A stretch of DNA of 64,000 nt from NCBI GenBank assembly GCA_022561875.1, contig JADFQJ010000006.1, positions 1 through 64,000 on the forward strand, read 5' to 3'. The translations under genes were made by a program, and so were the position numbers. Below are positions 1-8,292 of the stretch, piece after piece; the first letter of the stretch is position 1; every line of letters starts with the position of its first letter. The stretch is from Bacteroidota bacterium. Its GTDB lineage: Bacteria > Bacteroidota > Bacteroidia > Bacteroidales > VadinHA17. Below the pieces are notes generated by a model, which made no database searches, was not told where the DNA came from, and saw only the letters and a program-made list of their open reading frames with translations.

Positions 1-1
1 T

Positions 2-478
2 AAGGATAATCATATGACATCAGCAACTTATGAAGGAGAAAACACAAAAGATTTAACACTGATTGTAGATAGCTACTTGCAATTAAAAAATGCTTTGGTA
101 TCGGATAATAGCCAAGAAGCTTCAAAAGCCGGACAACAGATGCTCTATGCATTTAAAGGCTTTGATAAATCATCACTTACAGAAACTCAAAAGAAAAAGT
201 TTTTAGAAATCGAAGAAGATGCGGTTGAGCATGCCGAACATATTTTAGAAAATGCTGGAGTTATTGACCATCAACGAGAACACTTTGAAATTCTGAGCAT
301 TGATGTAGGTGATTTAATAACACTTATTGGTACAACTAAACACCTGTATCAAGATTTTTGCCCAATGTACAATGATGGCAAAGGAGCTATTTGGTTTAGC
401 GAAACAAAAGAAATAAAAAATCCTTTTTACGGCAGTAAAATGCTCTCTTGTGGTAAGATTCAAAAAGAAATAATGTAA
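2..478 (+). CDS. DUF3347 domain protein, probable lipoprotein, 5' end outside window
   Basis: This resembles DUF3347, a domain often found with CusB-type metal efflux proteins and presumed to bind metal in the periplasm. The C-terminal part has the family pattern CPMYNDGKGAIWFS followed by NPFYGSKMLSCG, with potential Cys/Met metal ligands. An ATG lies at 14, but the frame stays open to the window edge and reads K-D-N-H before that Met. Base 1 is T, which fits a preceding Cys codon, so I infer a lipoprotein of the form ...C-KDNH whose signal peptide lies outside the window. The stop codon directly abuts the next gene's ATG, so the two are probably cotranscribed. The DNA is AT-rich compared with the housekeeping genes further on, consistent with an acquired metal-resistance module. 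Function is inferred from the family only. Confidence 0.75.
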   Translation, partial: KDNHMTSATYEGENTKDLTLIVDSYLQLKNALVSDNSQEASKAGQQMLYAFKGFDKSSLTETQKKKFLEIEEDAVEHAEHILENAGVIDHQREHFEILSIDVGDLITLIGTTKHLYQDFCPMYNDGKGAIWFSETKEIKNPFYGSKMLSCGKIQKEIM

Positions 479-931
479 ATGAAGCTTTTTAAGAAAGTAT
501 TTATTGTTCTGTTGGTTGCTTTTGCAGGGATTCAATTTATCCCCACAAATCGTAATCAAAGCAATAAAGAATTGCTTTCCGATATATCATTAACTTATAA
601 TGTTCCTGAAAATATTCAATCTATCTTAAAGGCTTCTTGTTATAATTGCCATAGTAATAATACTGATTACCCATGGTACAATAAAGTTCAACCAGTTAGT
701 TGGTTTTTAGAAAGTCATATAGAACAAGGGAAAGCAGAATTAAATTTCAGTGAATTTGGTTCATATTCCCTTAGGAGACAAAAAAGCAAATTGAAATCTA
801 TGGCAAGCCAAATAAAAAATGATAAAATGCCATTATCTTCTTATACTTTAATATATAGGAATGCGAAAATTTCTAAAAATGAAAAATTACTGCTTATAAA
901 TTGGATAAATAATTTAGCGGATAGTCTTTAA
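479..931 (+). CDS. Haem-binding domain protein (CxxCH)
   Basis: This is a 150-residue exported protein. An N-terminal hydrophobic segment (about residues 4-20) looks like a signal peptide or anchor. It is followed by a single CYNCH motif (C-x-x-C-H, about residues 54-58) inside the pattern SCYNCHSNNTDYPWY, typical of the haem_bd family. A tail motif around DKMPLSSYTLIY is the usual place for an axial Met. Proteins of this family are c-type-cytochrome-like and periplasmic. Its start codon follows the DUF3347 stop with no gap, a pairing common in Bacteroidota metal-stress modules. The physiological electron partner cannot be told from the sequence. Confidence 0.85.
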   Translation: MKLFKKVFIVLLVAFAGIQFIPTNRNQSNKELLSDISLTYNVPENIQSILKASCYNCHSNNTDYPWYNKVQPVSWFLESHIEQGKAELNFSEFGSYSLRRQKSKLKSMASQIKNDKMPLSSYTLIYRNAKISKNEKLLLINWINNLADSL

Positions 932-1696
932 AACAGAAACAACCAAATGCTATTAATGTGTATAGTTAATGGCGGTTTTGTGCTAAATTTTATCCGTATT
1001 GCATTGAAAAAAGCAAGTGCAAAACTGAAAGTTTACAGCCTTGAAACCCGCTACTAACAATAGGTGTGCCGAGAAGCAGTAAACGGCAATATATTTACTG
1101 CATGCTGTAATTGAGATGGTGGAACCGACAACTGACGATAAATGTCAGGGTCTTTGACCCACCGAAATCGTCTTGCAGAGCCTGTCCCGGTGTATATCGG
1201 GAAGAGGACTTCAACCGAGCGATAGGAAGCTCATGAGCACCAATTTAAATATTTAAATATTTGCGAATAAACCACCAAATGGTGCTATAGTAAAGAGCTA
1301 TATTGAGCGATTTGGAAAAGGTTATACCACGTGAAATGCGAAGCATGTTTAACAGGACTTCTCACCATAACCAGCTCGTGCTTGATATCACCCTGCATAC
1401 CGGCTCCTCGCTTAAAAAGCCCACCGGATTTTTTTTTAAGCTTGACCCTCCTGGTACTGTAAATGTCCTTACGCCTGTGCTGAAGCTTCGGCGTAGACGT
1501 TCGGTTAATACCTTGCATCTACTTTTTAAACTGTAATATTTTTGTTTAAACCTATACTCATGGGCAAACCCATAGACATAATGTCCATGATGATTTTAAA
1601 AGCGTTGATACAATTGATGTAATTAATGATAATTTAAAAAATTACCACCTTTGAATTATAATTACAAAAACAGACACTTTAAATAAACTAAAAGAA
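932..1696. other. Gene-free, highly structured stretch; possible remnant group II intron or ncRNA
   Basis: No convincing protein is encoded here; the open frames on both strands lack recognisable domains. An imperfect inverted repeat flanks 961-979 and 1044-1062 (15 of 19 positions match). Immediately after it, GTGTGCC at 1064 begins a block full of local hairpins: GCAGTAAA (1076-1083)/TTTACTGC (1094-1101), CTGAC/GTCAG near 1131-1147, GGGTC-TTT-GACCC near 1148-1160, AGCACCA (about 1236)/TGGTGCT (about 1280), GGTTAT (1320-1325)/ATAACC (1366-1371) enclosing ATGC-GAA-GCAT. A 5' GUGYG-like start plus dense nested stems is reminiscent of a group II intron without its reverse transcriptase, but I cannot identify a domain V, so this stays a suggestion. 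Confidence 0.3.
961..1062. repeat. Imperfect inverted repeat beside the structured block
   Basis: The left arm is 961-979 (TATAGTTAATGGCGGTTTT). The right arm is 1044-1062, whose complement reads TATTGTTAGTAGCGGGTTT; 15 of 19 positions agree. The arms enclose about 64 bp that carries no gene. Such paired arms resemble intergenic repeat elements of Bacteroidota genomes. The structured block starts exactly after the right arm. Confidence 0.5.
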
Positions 1697-2263
1697 TCAA
1701 ACAAACAAAATATGGTCAACCAGGATATTTATACCAAGTCCGGCAAGTATAATCCCTCCGAATATTTCAAGTCCTGAATTGTAGCGGGTGCCTATTTTAT
1801 TTCCAAGCAAAAAACCTAATGCGGAAAACAGGAAAGTTAAACCACCAATTATTAAAACAGGAATAATAATCGAAACTTCAAGCAATCCAAAACCAATCCC
1901 CACTATTAAAGCGTCGATGCTTGTGGCCATTGCCATTCCGGTAAGCATCAGGTTATTTGAAAGGGGAAAACTTTTTTCTGCTTTATCCTTGTGCTTAACT
2001 CCTTCATAAATCATTTTACTCCCGATTGCCAGAAGCAATACAAAAGCAACCCAATGGTCGAAACTCTCAATATAACGCTGAAAACTACTTCCTGCCAGCC
2101 AGCCAATCAGTGGCATTAATGCCTGAAAAACCGCCATAAAGAGGGCAACCTTAAGTGCATTTTTTAATTTAACCTTAACCATGCAAACACCGGCTGTAAT
2201 GCTTACCACAAAACTATCAACCGATAATCCTATCCCTATCAAAAATATTGAAAGTAAACCCAT
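1697..2263 (-). CDS. mntP: Manganese efflux pump MntP
   Basis: MntP exports Mn2+ across the inner membrane and protects against manganese overload. The 188-residue protein has the family's length and two homologous halves of three membrane helices each. The first half starts with the GLSVDSFVVSITAG segment and the second with the GMAMATSIDALIVGIGFG segment; each contains the conserved Asp needed for transport. I choose the ATG at 2263; a TTG two codons upstream is possible but gives a non-family extension. It is transcribed towards the left edge. It may add to the metal-homeostasis theme of the neighbouring DUF3347/haem-binding pair. I see no manganese riboswitch upstream. Confidence 0.93.
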   Translation of the reverse strand: MGLLSIFLIGIGLSVDSFVVSITAGVCMVKVKLKNALKVALFMAVFQALMPLIGWLAGSSFQRYIESFDHWVAFVLLLAIGSKMIYEGVKHKDKAEKSFPLSNNLMLTGMAMATSIDALIVGIGFGLLEVSIIIPVLIIGGLTFLFSALGFLLGNKIGTRYNSGLEIFGGIILAGLGINILVDHILFV

Positions 2264-2373
2264 AATCAATTATAATAAATATCAAGGATATAGAAGTTGT
2301 AAAATAACTTTAATTTTGCACTAAATAATAACTCTCTGATATTTTCTCTTTTCTCAGCCCTTCCAGCTCTGCT

Positions 2374-3753
2374 TTGTTATTAAAAAAGCAGATGAATCAC
2401 TTCAATGTTTACCTGGTCACAGATCCCGGAAATATGGCTGCCTGGTATAACCGCCTTCAGAAGCTTGCAGAACGAACCCGTTTGGGAATACCTGTTACAA
2501 TCTCGTCCGACCCGCGACATGCTTTTTCTTCCGGCGCTGCTAACTTTGCCTCCGGCCATTTTTCAAAATGGTGCGAACCGGTCGGCTTTGGAGCTATCGG
2601 CGATTCGACATTCGTTGCGCAATTTGGTGATATTGCCAGGCAGGAGTACCTGGCAGTAGGGATCCGTACCGCACTGCATCCCATGGCTGACCTGGCGACC
2701 GAGCCCCGCTGGGCAAGGATCAGTGGGACATTTGCCGCAAATACCGGTCAGATTATGCCATACTATGGTGTTCCGGTGGGACAAACCAGCGAGAATGTTG
2801 CTTTTAGCTATAACAAACAGGTGATTACCGGTCTGCTTCGTGATAAATATGGTTTCGACGGTGTTGTTTGCACAGACTGGGGAATAGTAACTAAGCAGAA
2901 ATTATTAGGTGTTTTCAAGATGGAACCCAGAAGTTACGGGGTTTTCGATCTGACTGAAGAAGAAAGATTTATTAAAGCCCTTGATGCCGGGGTTGACCAG
3001 TTTGGTGGTGAGACGGAACCGGAAATGATCGCAAACCTGGTAAAGAATGGTAGAATTGAAGAAAGCCGTATCGATGTGTCGGTAAAACGTCTGCTCAGAG
3101 ATAAATTCCGCCTGGGATTGTTTGATAATCCTTATATCGATGAGGAAAAAGCAGAACAAATTGTTGGTAAAGAGGAATTCAAACAGCTTGGAGAATTATC
3201 CCAGCGAAAAGCTATTGTTATGCTGAAGAATGGCGATCCCTCAGCCCAAAAACCTCTGCCGCTTGGTAACAACATAAAATTATATGTTGAGAATATAGAT
3301 ATCGAAACAGCTGCAAAGTATGGCGCTGTCACAAATAACCCGGAAGAGGCTGATTTTGCAATTCTAAGACTGGCAACCCCATACACAGGAGGATTAGGCA
3401 AAGGTATTATCGAAAGGTTTTTCCACCAGGGTGACCTGGATTTTAAGGGAGAGGGAAAAGCACATATACTTGATATTGCCAAAAAAGTTCCGACAATTAT
3501 TGATATCTGTCTTGAGCGCCCGGCAGTGATCCCGGAAATAACAAAACAATGTAAAGCGCTGATAGCCAGTTTTGGAGCCAGTGATGAAGCAGTTCTGGAT
3601 GTGATCTTTGGAAAGTTTAATCCTGCCGGAAAGTTGCCGTTCGAATTACCTTCATCAATGGAGGCAGTAAAGAATCAGAATGAAGACGTTCCATATGATT
3701 CAGACAGTCCTTTATTCCCCTTTGGGTTTGGATTGCCGTTTGAAGATAAATAA
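2374..3753 (+). pseudogene. Glycoside hydrolase family 3 relic, N-terminally truncated with internal deletion
   Basis: The 459-residue frame aligns by eye with two-domain GH3 beta-glucosidases, which usually have 600-800 residues. It begins in mid-domain at NHFNVYLVTDP and has no signal peptide or usual N-terminus. Family motifs follow: LGIPVTISSDPRH, ADLATEPRWARISGTF, then directly AANTGQIMPYYGVPVG. Between RISGTF and this last motif the family normally carries roughly 80-90 residues including the conserved Lys-His (KHFPG-like) site; all of that is missing at about nt 2734. The nucleophile Asp168 in VCTDWG and a complete C-terminal domain remain. The frame is still open, so decay may be recent or tolerated. 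A functional hydrolase is unlikely because half the active-site barrel is gone. Confidence 0.75.
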
Positions 3754-3779
3754 GACTTTGGATTGCAGGCTTTTCTGCT

Positions 3780-5897
3780 CTAAAATTTATATCTGATCTG
3801 GAATTTTATTTCACTGAGCACGTTGCCCGGAACAATACTGGTAAAACCGGGTGGTATCCTGTTCGAGAACCGGGTACGTGATAATTTTAACCAGAAACTC
3901 ATGGCGTTGCCGGGCGAATACTTCATTAACAGATAACTGCGGGTTCCTTTTGAAAAGAGTGCAGGAACTGAAAAACTGTATAAAACATCATTTTCGTATG
4001 TGTAAATACGCGTATTGTACGAGTCGGTATCAAAAATAGCATATCTTGCTTTGAGGTCAACGGGTATTCGCCGGAATGTGAATAATATATCCTGGTATAA
4101 TATGTATCCCCATTCAGGCGAATGATCTCCAACCTTGTTTCTTGAAATTTCAACCCTGTTCCTGAATCTTAGATTGGGACTTGTAATGAATGACAGGTGA
4201 TAGCGTATGTTGAGACGATCAATTGTTTCCTGGTTTGCAATACCGGGGGTATTTTCATTATTATCGGCGAAATCCGATTCACCTTTTATCTTCCAGTACA
4301 TTTCTACCTGTGATGACGGTTGAAAATCTATTTTTAACAGGTAATCTGTGCCTGACGATGGGGAGGTTACCCGGTACCTTAGCCATGGGAACCTGTATGT
4401 ATCGAAATATGCGGACACTTTCCATCGGGGAATGGGACTGATCACTGCCCCAAGATAAAATCCCTCCTCGTTCCTGACCCCGGAACTTTCGGCAAAAGCA
4501 TTTCCATAAAGAGAAAAATACTCCTTTTGAAAATTCCTGTATAACATAGTTAGGCTGATTTCTGAACTTAAATTAAAAAGTGCACCATTCAAAACAGCCC
4601 AACCCCTCCCAAAGGAATATGCTGCCTCTCCATACAAGTTTATCCGGTTTATCAGAATCTGGTAATCTCCTGACAAATGTGTTAATTGATTTCCCCTGAA
4701 ATAGAATTGGTTATAATATCTGTCGGGAGGTTTTAACTCAGTATCCAGCCGTGTGTGTGCAAAAGTAAAACCGGTCTTTACATTGTTGAAATTAACGGTC
4801 AGATTGGTGCCAAATACCTGTTCAAACACGGCATCTTTGTCTGAGGCTAATCCTGTTACAGAATGATTACCGGAGGTTTGCAGGGTCGAAACAACAATTG
4901 CTTTATTTCTTGTTGAATCATATTCACTGATATTCCCGTCAATTCTTTTACCGGAATAGAAAAAAGAAAGGTCAATATTTTTGTGGTTTAGTGTTGTAGC
5001 TATGCCCCGGAAAAAACGATTTTCATCTGTTGACCGGTAAGCGGTGATTCCTGCAGCACGCTTTTTTACATCAAGAGGCATGGAAGTTTTTCCGAATGAA
5101 TACCCCGACCAAAGTACCAGGCCCTGACCGAACCGCAGGTGATAATCGCCAATCGACAGGTTTTTCACAAACCCAAGGTTATTTATCTGCAAGTGTGCTG
5201 AGTAAAAATCAAATCCATTTTTATTGATGCCTTTGAAAAATTCCTCACCCGCATCCTTTTCCGCTGTTATTCCCCATCTTATCTTTCTTTTGTATTGGTA
5301 ATCATATCTGATGTAGAGTTTTGCAGGATTGCCAAGAGTTGGAGTTGTTGATCCGTTACCGGATATTGAATCATTATCCGGAGAGTTTTGTGATTCTTTA
5401 TCAAATTTTCTGCTTGTCCGCAGAAAGATCCGGTGTCTGCCTGATGTCAGTACTTTATCTTCAGCAGAAATAGCATGTGTTTTATTTTGCAGATCAATGA
5501 ATGGTAATATCAACTTAACGAGCTCTGTATCAAAACCATACACAAACTGTAATTCATAAACGGAGAGTACCGTGCCATTTTCATGAATGTAATTTAGAAG
5601 GCTTTGGATCTGGAAATCTGTCAGCAATCTGATCCTGCTGAGCTCTTCAAAAGAAGCATGATTAATTTCAACGGGATTAGCTGCGAGCTGTATAAATTCT
5701 TCCTGCAGGATAGTAAGGTCGATATTCCCATCATGTTGTTCCCCCAACTCCTCGATTAAAAGCATGAAACGTTCTTCAGTGAAAAGCGAAGACTCTTGTC
5801 CTGTGACGGGTTGATTTATGCATATAATGAGGAAGATAAGCAGATATGTAACAAAAGAACAGGACTGCCTTGTCTCTACAGGGGGTTCCCGTATCAT
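3780..5897 (-). CDS. Helix-hairpin-helix / outer-membrane beta-barrel protein
   Basis: The 705-residue protein has an N-terminal signal peptide (hydrophobic stretch YLLIFLIICINQ). Residues about 45-135 resemble paired helix-hairpin-helix units (PVEINHASFEELSRIRLL and VLSVYELQFVYGFD). The remaining 500 or so residues alternate polar and aromatic residues and end in IKFQIRYKF, a typical outer-membrane beta-barrel terminus. Proteins of this shape are widespread in Bacteroidota and have no settled function. The HhH part need not bind DNA, since it would lie in the periplasm. Its start overlaps the stop of the upstream barrel gene by four bases (ATGA), so the two are almost certainly one operon. 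Confidence 0.75.
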   Translation of the reverse strand: MIREPPVETRQSCSFVTYLLIFLIICINQPVTGQESSLFTEERFMLLIEELGEQHDGNIDLTILQEEFIQLAANPVEINHASFEELSRIRLLTDFQIQSLLNYIHENGTVLSVYELQFVYGFDTELVKLILPFIDLQNKTHAISAEDKVLTSGRHRIFLRTSRKFDKESQNSPDNDSISGNGSTTPTLGNPAKLYIRYDYQYKRKIRWGITAEKDAGEEFFKGINKNGFDFYSAHLQINNLGFVKNLSIGDYHLRFGQGLVLWSGYSFGKTSMPLDVKKRAAGITAYRSTDENRFFRGIATTLNHKNIDLSFFYSGKRIDGNISEYDSTRNKAIVVSTLQTSGNHSVTGLASDKDAVFEQVFGTNLTVNFNNVKTGFTFAHTRLDTELKPPDRYYNQFYFRGNQLTHLSGDYQILINRINLYGEAAYSFGRGWAVLNGALFNLSSEISLTMLYRNFQKEYFSLYGNAFAESSGVRNEEGFYLGAVISPIPRWKVSAYFDTYRFPWLRYRVTSPSSGTDYLLKIDFQPSSQVEMYWKIKGESDFADNNENTPGIANQETIDRLNIRYHLSFITSPNLRFRNRVEISRNKVGDHSPEWGYILYQDILFTFRRIPVDLKARYAIFDTDSYNTRIYTYENDVLYSFSVPALFSKGTRSYLLMKYSPGNAMSFWLKLSRTRFSNRIPPGFTSIVPGNVLSEIKFQIRYKF

Positions 5898-6733
5898 AGA
5901 TTAAAGGTGTACAAAATTGAAAAATGGGGGGTGAATCCAAGTTGCTGATGGCGTGTGAATGCCAGATCGGCTTTAATTCTCTTGTAACTATAGCCGAGTC
6001 CGAATGTATATAAAGCTGGTTTTGTTGAAAACCCTGTTCTTAGTGTGAGGTTATCTGCCAATTCGAATTCAATGCCTGTTTTAAAGACAGCCGGGTTATT
6101 AAGATCTTTTTCGGTTTCAGCAGCAAGGAAAATTGTATTCGCGAAACGATACCCCATACCAAACCGGAATATTGTAGGGATATCTTCTTCAGTATCTAAT
6201 GAAACCTTCGCCCTGGTTGGGTTAAAAACGTGAACGCCAAGAAAAAGATTCTTAACGGGCTGAGCCATTATCCCCGCCTCGACAGTTAAATTTCCCTGGT
6301 TACCATATTGGTCTGCGATAAATACATTGAGGTAATTCAGCTGAATGCCGGCTGAAATATTTTTCCCAAGCATTCTGCCAAAAGCGACTCCTATCTTGTT
6401 TTCGTGATATTTTGAATAACCAAAATATGAATAGGTAATTCCCATTGTTCCCGGAGCAGTCGGTATTACAATTGCTACTGCCTGAAGGGCGTACTGCGGT
6501 ACAACAAATTTATTTTCATGATGAAAACCGAAAGAAAACTGATCCAGCCAGGCAAGCCCTGCCTGGTTGTGAAAAACCGACCACAAATGAGGCATCATCA
6601 CAGTAGCATTTGACATGCCTGCTGAACGTGCCCCGAGTGGGTAGTTATCGTTTGTGCCAAATGATATCTTCCCTGAACAAATTGTTATGAGAAGAAACAG
6701 GATTATTTTTTTCCCGGGGTATGTCATCAGCAT
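5894..6733 (-). CDS. PorV/FadL-like outer-membrane barrel protein
   Basis: This is a 279-residue exported protein with a hydrophobic N-terminal signal (IILFLLITICSG). After it comes LGARSAGMSNATVMM...HNQAGLAWL, the pattern seen at the start of PorV/PorQ/UPF0164-type barrels. Repeated amphipathic beta strands fill the rest, and the terminal FSILYTFNL matches a barrel C-terminus. PorV itself takes part in T9SS, but this protein is shorter and more divergent, so I give only a family-level call. It is the first gene of a two-gene operon with the HhH/barrel protein. Two Met codons lie near the start (6733, 6727); either may be used. Confidence 0.7.
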   Translation of the reverse strand: MLMTYPGKKIILFLLITICSGKISFGTNDNYPLGARSAGMSNATVMMPHLWSVFHNQAGLAWLDQFSFGFHHENKFVVPQYALQAVAIVIPTAPGTMGITYSYFGYSKYHENKIGVAFGRMLGKNISAGIQLNYLNVFIADQYGNQGNLTVEAGIMAQPVKNLFLGVHVFNPTRAKVSLDTEEDIPTIFRFGMGYRFANTIFLAAETEKDLNNPAVFKTGIEFELADNLTLRTGFSTKPALYTFGLGYSYKRIKADLAFTRHQQLGFTPHFSILYTFNL

Positions 6734-6786
6734 AAATAAATTAGGGCTTTTCGGTTAGATTCAAGACTCAGGTTTTTCTTGCAGGA

Positions 6787-7293
6787 TCAGTTGGTTTTAT
6801 ATTTGTATTCAACTTTCGCGAGCTCTTCATTTGCTTTAACAATTTTCTTTTTCAGTTCGGTTTTATTGATTTTAAACCTGTTTCGTAATTCAGGATCGCC
6901 GACAGATAATATTTGGGCAGCAAGAAGACCGGCATTTTTTGCAGCATTTAATCCAACTGTTGCGACAGGGATCCCGGGAGGCATCTGCAGGATCGAAAGA
7001 ATGGAATCCCATCCGTCGAGCGATGCTTTAATGGGTACTCCAATTACCGGAACAGGGGTCATGGCTGCAATAACACCCGGCAGGTGAGCTGCCATACCCG
7101 CAGCAGCAATGATCACTTCAATTCCATTCGATTCAGCCGACTTTGCAAATTTTTCCACCTCATCAGGCGTACGATGTGCCGATAAAGCATTCATCTCAAA
7201 TGGAATTTCAAGATTGTTCAGTATCTTTGCTGCTTCTTCCATTACAGGCAGATCGGAAGTGCTTCCCATAATGATGCTTACTTTTGGTTTCAT
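6787..7293 (-). CDS. purE: 5-(carboxyamino)imidazole ribonucleotide mutase, class I PurE
   Basis: PurE moves the carboxylate of N5-CAIR to form CAIR in de novo purine synthesis. The 168-residue length is that of class I enzymes. The diagnostic motifs are present: GSTSD near residue 10, SAHRTP with the catalytic His near residue 40, and AAGMAAHLPG near residues 64-73. Its partner purK is not in the window. It is divergently transcribed from hpt, and the shared intergenic region contains a 9-bp inverted repeat that could be an operator. Confidence 0.96.
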   Translation of the reverse strand: MKPKVSIIMGSTSDLPVMEEAAKILNNLEIPFEMNALSAHRTPDEVEKFAKSAESNGIEVIIAAAGMAAHLPGVIAAMTPVPVIGVPIKASLDGWDSILSILQMPPGIPVATVGLNAAKNAGLLAAQILSVGDPELRNRFKINKTELKKKIVKANEELAKVEYKYKTN

Positions 7294-7337
7294 ATGTTTA
7301 TTGTATCTAAGGATATGTGCTGGAGAATAAGATTAAA

Positions 7338-7411
7338 CCTGTTAACAAAGTTATATAAACAGAGTTTTCTGCTTATTGGATAAAGATAATGATTTTATTA
7401 AAGTTAACAGG
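7338..7411. promoter_or_regulatory. Inverted repeat between divergent purE and hpt, candidate operator
   Basis: CCTGTTAAC at 7338-7346 is repeated in perfect inversion as GTTAACAGG at 7403-7411, centred between purE (ATG at 7293) and hpt (ATG at 7462). Each arm contains GTTAAC, itself a palindrome. A shared purine operator is an inference from position only; no regulator is encoded nearby. Confidence 0.35.
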
Positions 7412-7461
7412 GTTATTCACTAATTTGTATTTTCGTAAGGTTAATATAAAAGTTTTGCCAA

Positions 7462-7998
7462 ATGGACAACATCAGGATCCTCGACAAAGAATTCAAATTA
7501 TTCATTACAGAAGAGCAGATACAGGAAACGGTTAGAGAAATGGCTCTCCGGATGAACCAAGAACTTAAAGGGAAAAAGGTTTTTTTGATCGGGATACTGA
7601 ATGGCTGTTTTATGTTCGTTTCCGATTTGGTAAGGAATCTTGATTTTGATTGCACAATTACATTCCTGAAACTTGCTTCTTACCAGGGAACTTCATCAAC
7701 CGGGAAAGTGAAACGGCTTATTGGATTGAATGAAGACATTAAAGACCAGACTGTTGTGATTCTTGAAGATATAGTTGATACCGGTACTACACTTGACTTT
7801 ATACAAAAGCAGTTAAAGGGGTATGAACCTGCTGAGATCAAAGTAGCAACCTTGTTGTACAAACCGGAAGCATGCCGGCAGGATGTTCCCCTTGACTATG
7901 TCGGGATGGAAATTCCTGATGATTTTGTTGTCGGATACGGACTCGACTATAATGGTTTCGGCAGGAATCTGAGACAAATCTATACTGTTATAGAGTGA
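7462..7998 (+). CDS. hpt: Hypoxanthine phosphoribosyltransferase
   Basis: The enzyme salvages hypoxanthine (and usually guanine) to the nucleoside monophosphate using PRPP. The 178-residue protein has the PRPP-binding signature VVILEDIVDTGTTL at about residues 95-108, preceded by the flexible-loop segment SYQGTSSTGKV. Near the C-terminus DFVVGYGLDYNGFGRNL carries the metal- and purine-contacting residues typical of HGPRTs. It leads the hpt-adk-obg cluster often seen in Bacteroidota, although nearly 300 bp separate it from adk. A purE gene diverges upstream, so synthesis and salvage may share control. Confidence 0.96.
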   Translation: MDNIRILDKEFKLFITEEQIQETVREMALRMNQELKGKKVFLIGILNGCFMFVSDLVRNLDFDCTITFLKLASYQGTSSTGKVKRLIGLNEDIKDQTVVILEDIVDTGTTLDFIQKQLKGYEPAEIKVATLLYKPEACRQDVPLDYVGMEIPDDFVVGYGLDYNGFGRNLRQIYTVIE

Positions 7999-8079
7999 TG
8001 GAATTATGCCTGCCCCGCAAGGAAGTTTACCCTGCCTGCCCTGTAAGGAGGAACGACTGTATCGGGGTGAAATTGATTG

Positions 8080-8116
8080 CCCGGTGAAATTTGAGGTACG
8101 AAAATATTTCACCGGG
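8080..8116. repeat. Inverted repeat of the TTTCAC-GGG family
   Basis: CCCGGTGAAAT at 8080-8090 pairs perfectly with ATTTCACCGGG at 8106-8116 across a 15-base loop. It lies between hpt and adk in a 294-bp gap without a credible gene. The arms differ by one base from those of the element at 43608-43659 (CCCTGTGAAAT/ATTTCACAGGG), so I group them as one dispersed family. Confidence 0.7.
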
Positions 8117-8224
8117 GGAAGGAGCTGTTTCTACAGGGGAATGCTGGAAGAATGGAGTATAGTATTAGGAAATAGTGTAAATTCTCACGAGATATTCATG
8201 ATAACAATTCAATTTTTCTTAATA

Positions 8225-8232
8225 TATCTTTG
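8225..8232 (+). promoter_or_regulatory. Candidate -7 element for adk
   Basis: TATCTTTG fits the Bacteroidota TAnnTTTG -7 consensus, 60 bp before the adk start. A second match, TATTTTTG, lies at 8266-8273. No clear -33 TTTG is found at the right distance from either, so which one is used is unknown. Confidence 0.35.
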
Positions 8233-8292
8233 TAATAAATTTTATATTCATAAATACGGCTTGGTTATTTTTGGTAAAGCAGACTAATTTCT

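Noticed and set aside
961-1062. Integron attC site
   Set aside because: The arms lack the RYYYAAC/GTTRRRY core boxes and no integrase or cassette array is present.
1285-1536. Overlapping open frames on both strands
   Set aside because: They span the hairpin-rich block, start with TTG or have no family features, and mirror each other as expected of structured non-coding DNA.
8006-8287. A 93-residue frame between hpt and adk
   Set aside because: It runs through the 8080-8116 inverted repeat and has low-complexity composition with no domain, so I treat it as chance coding in a repeat.
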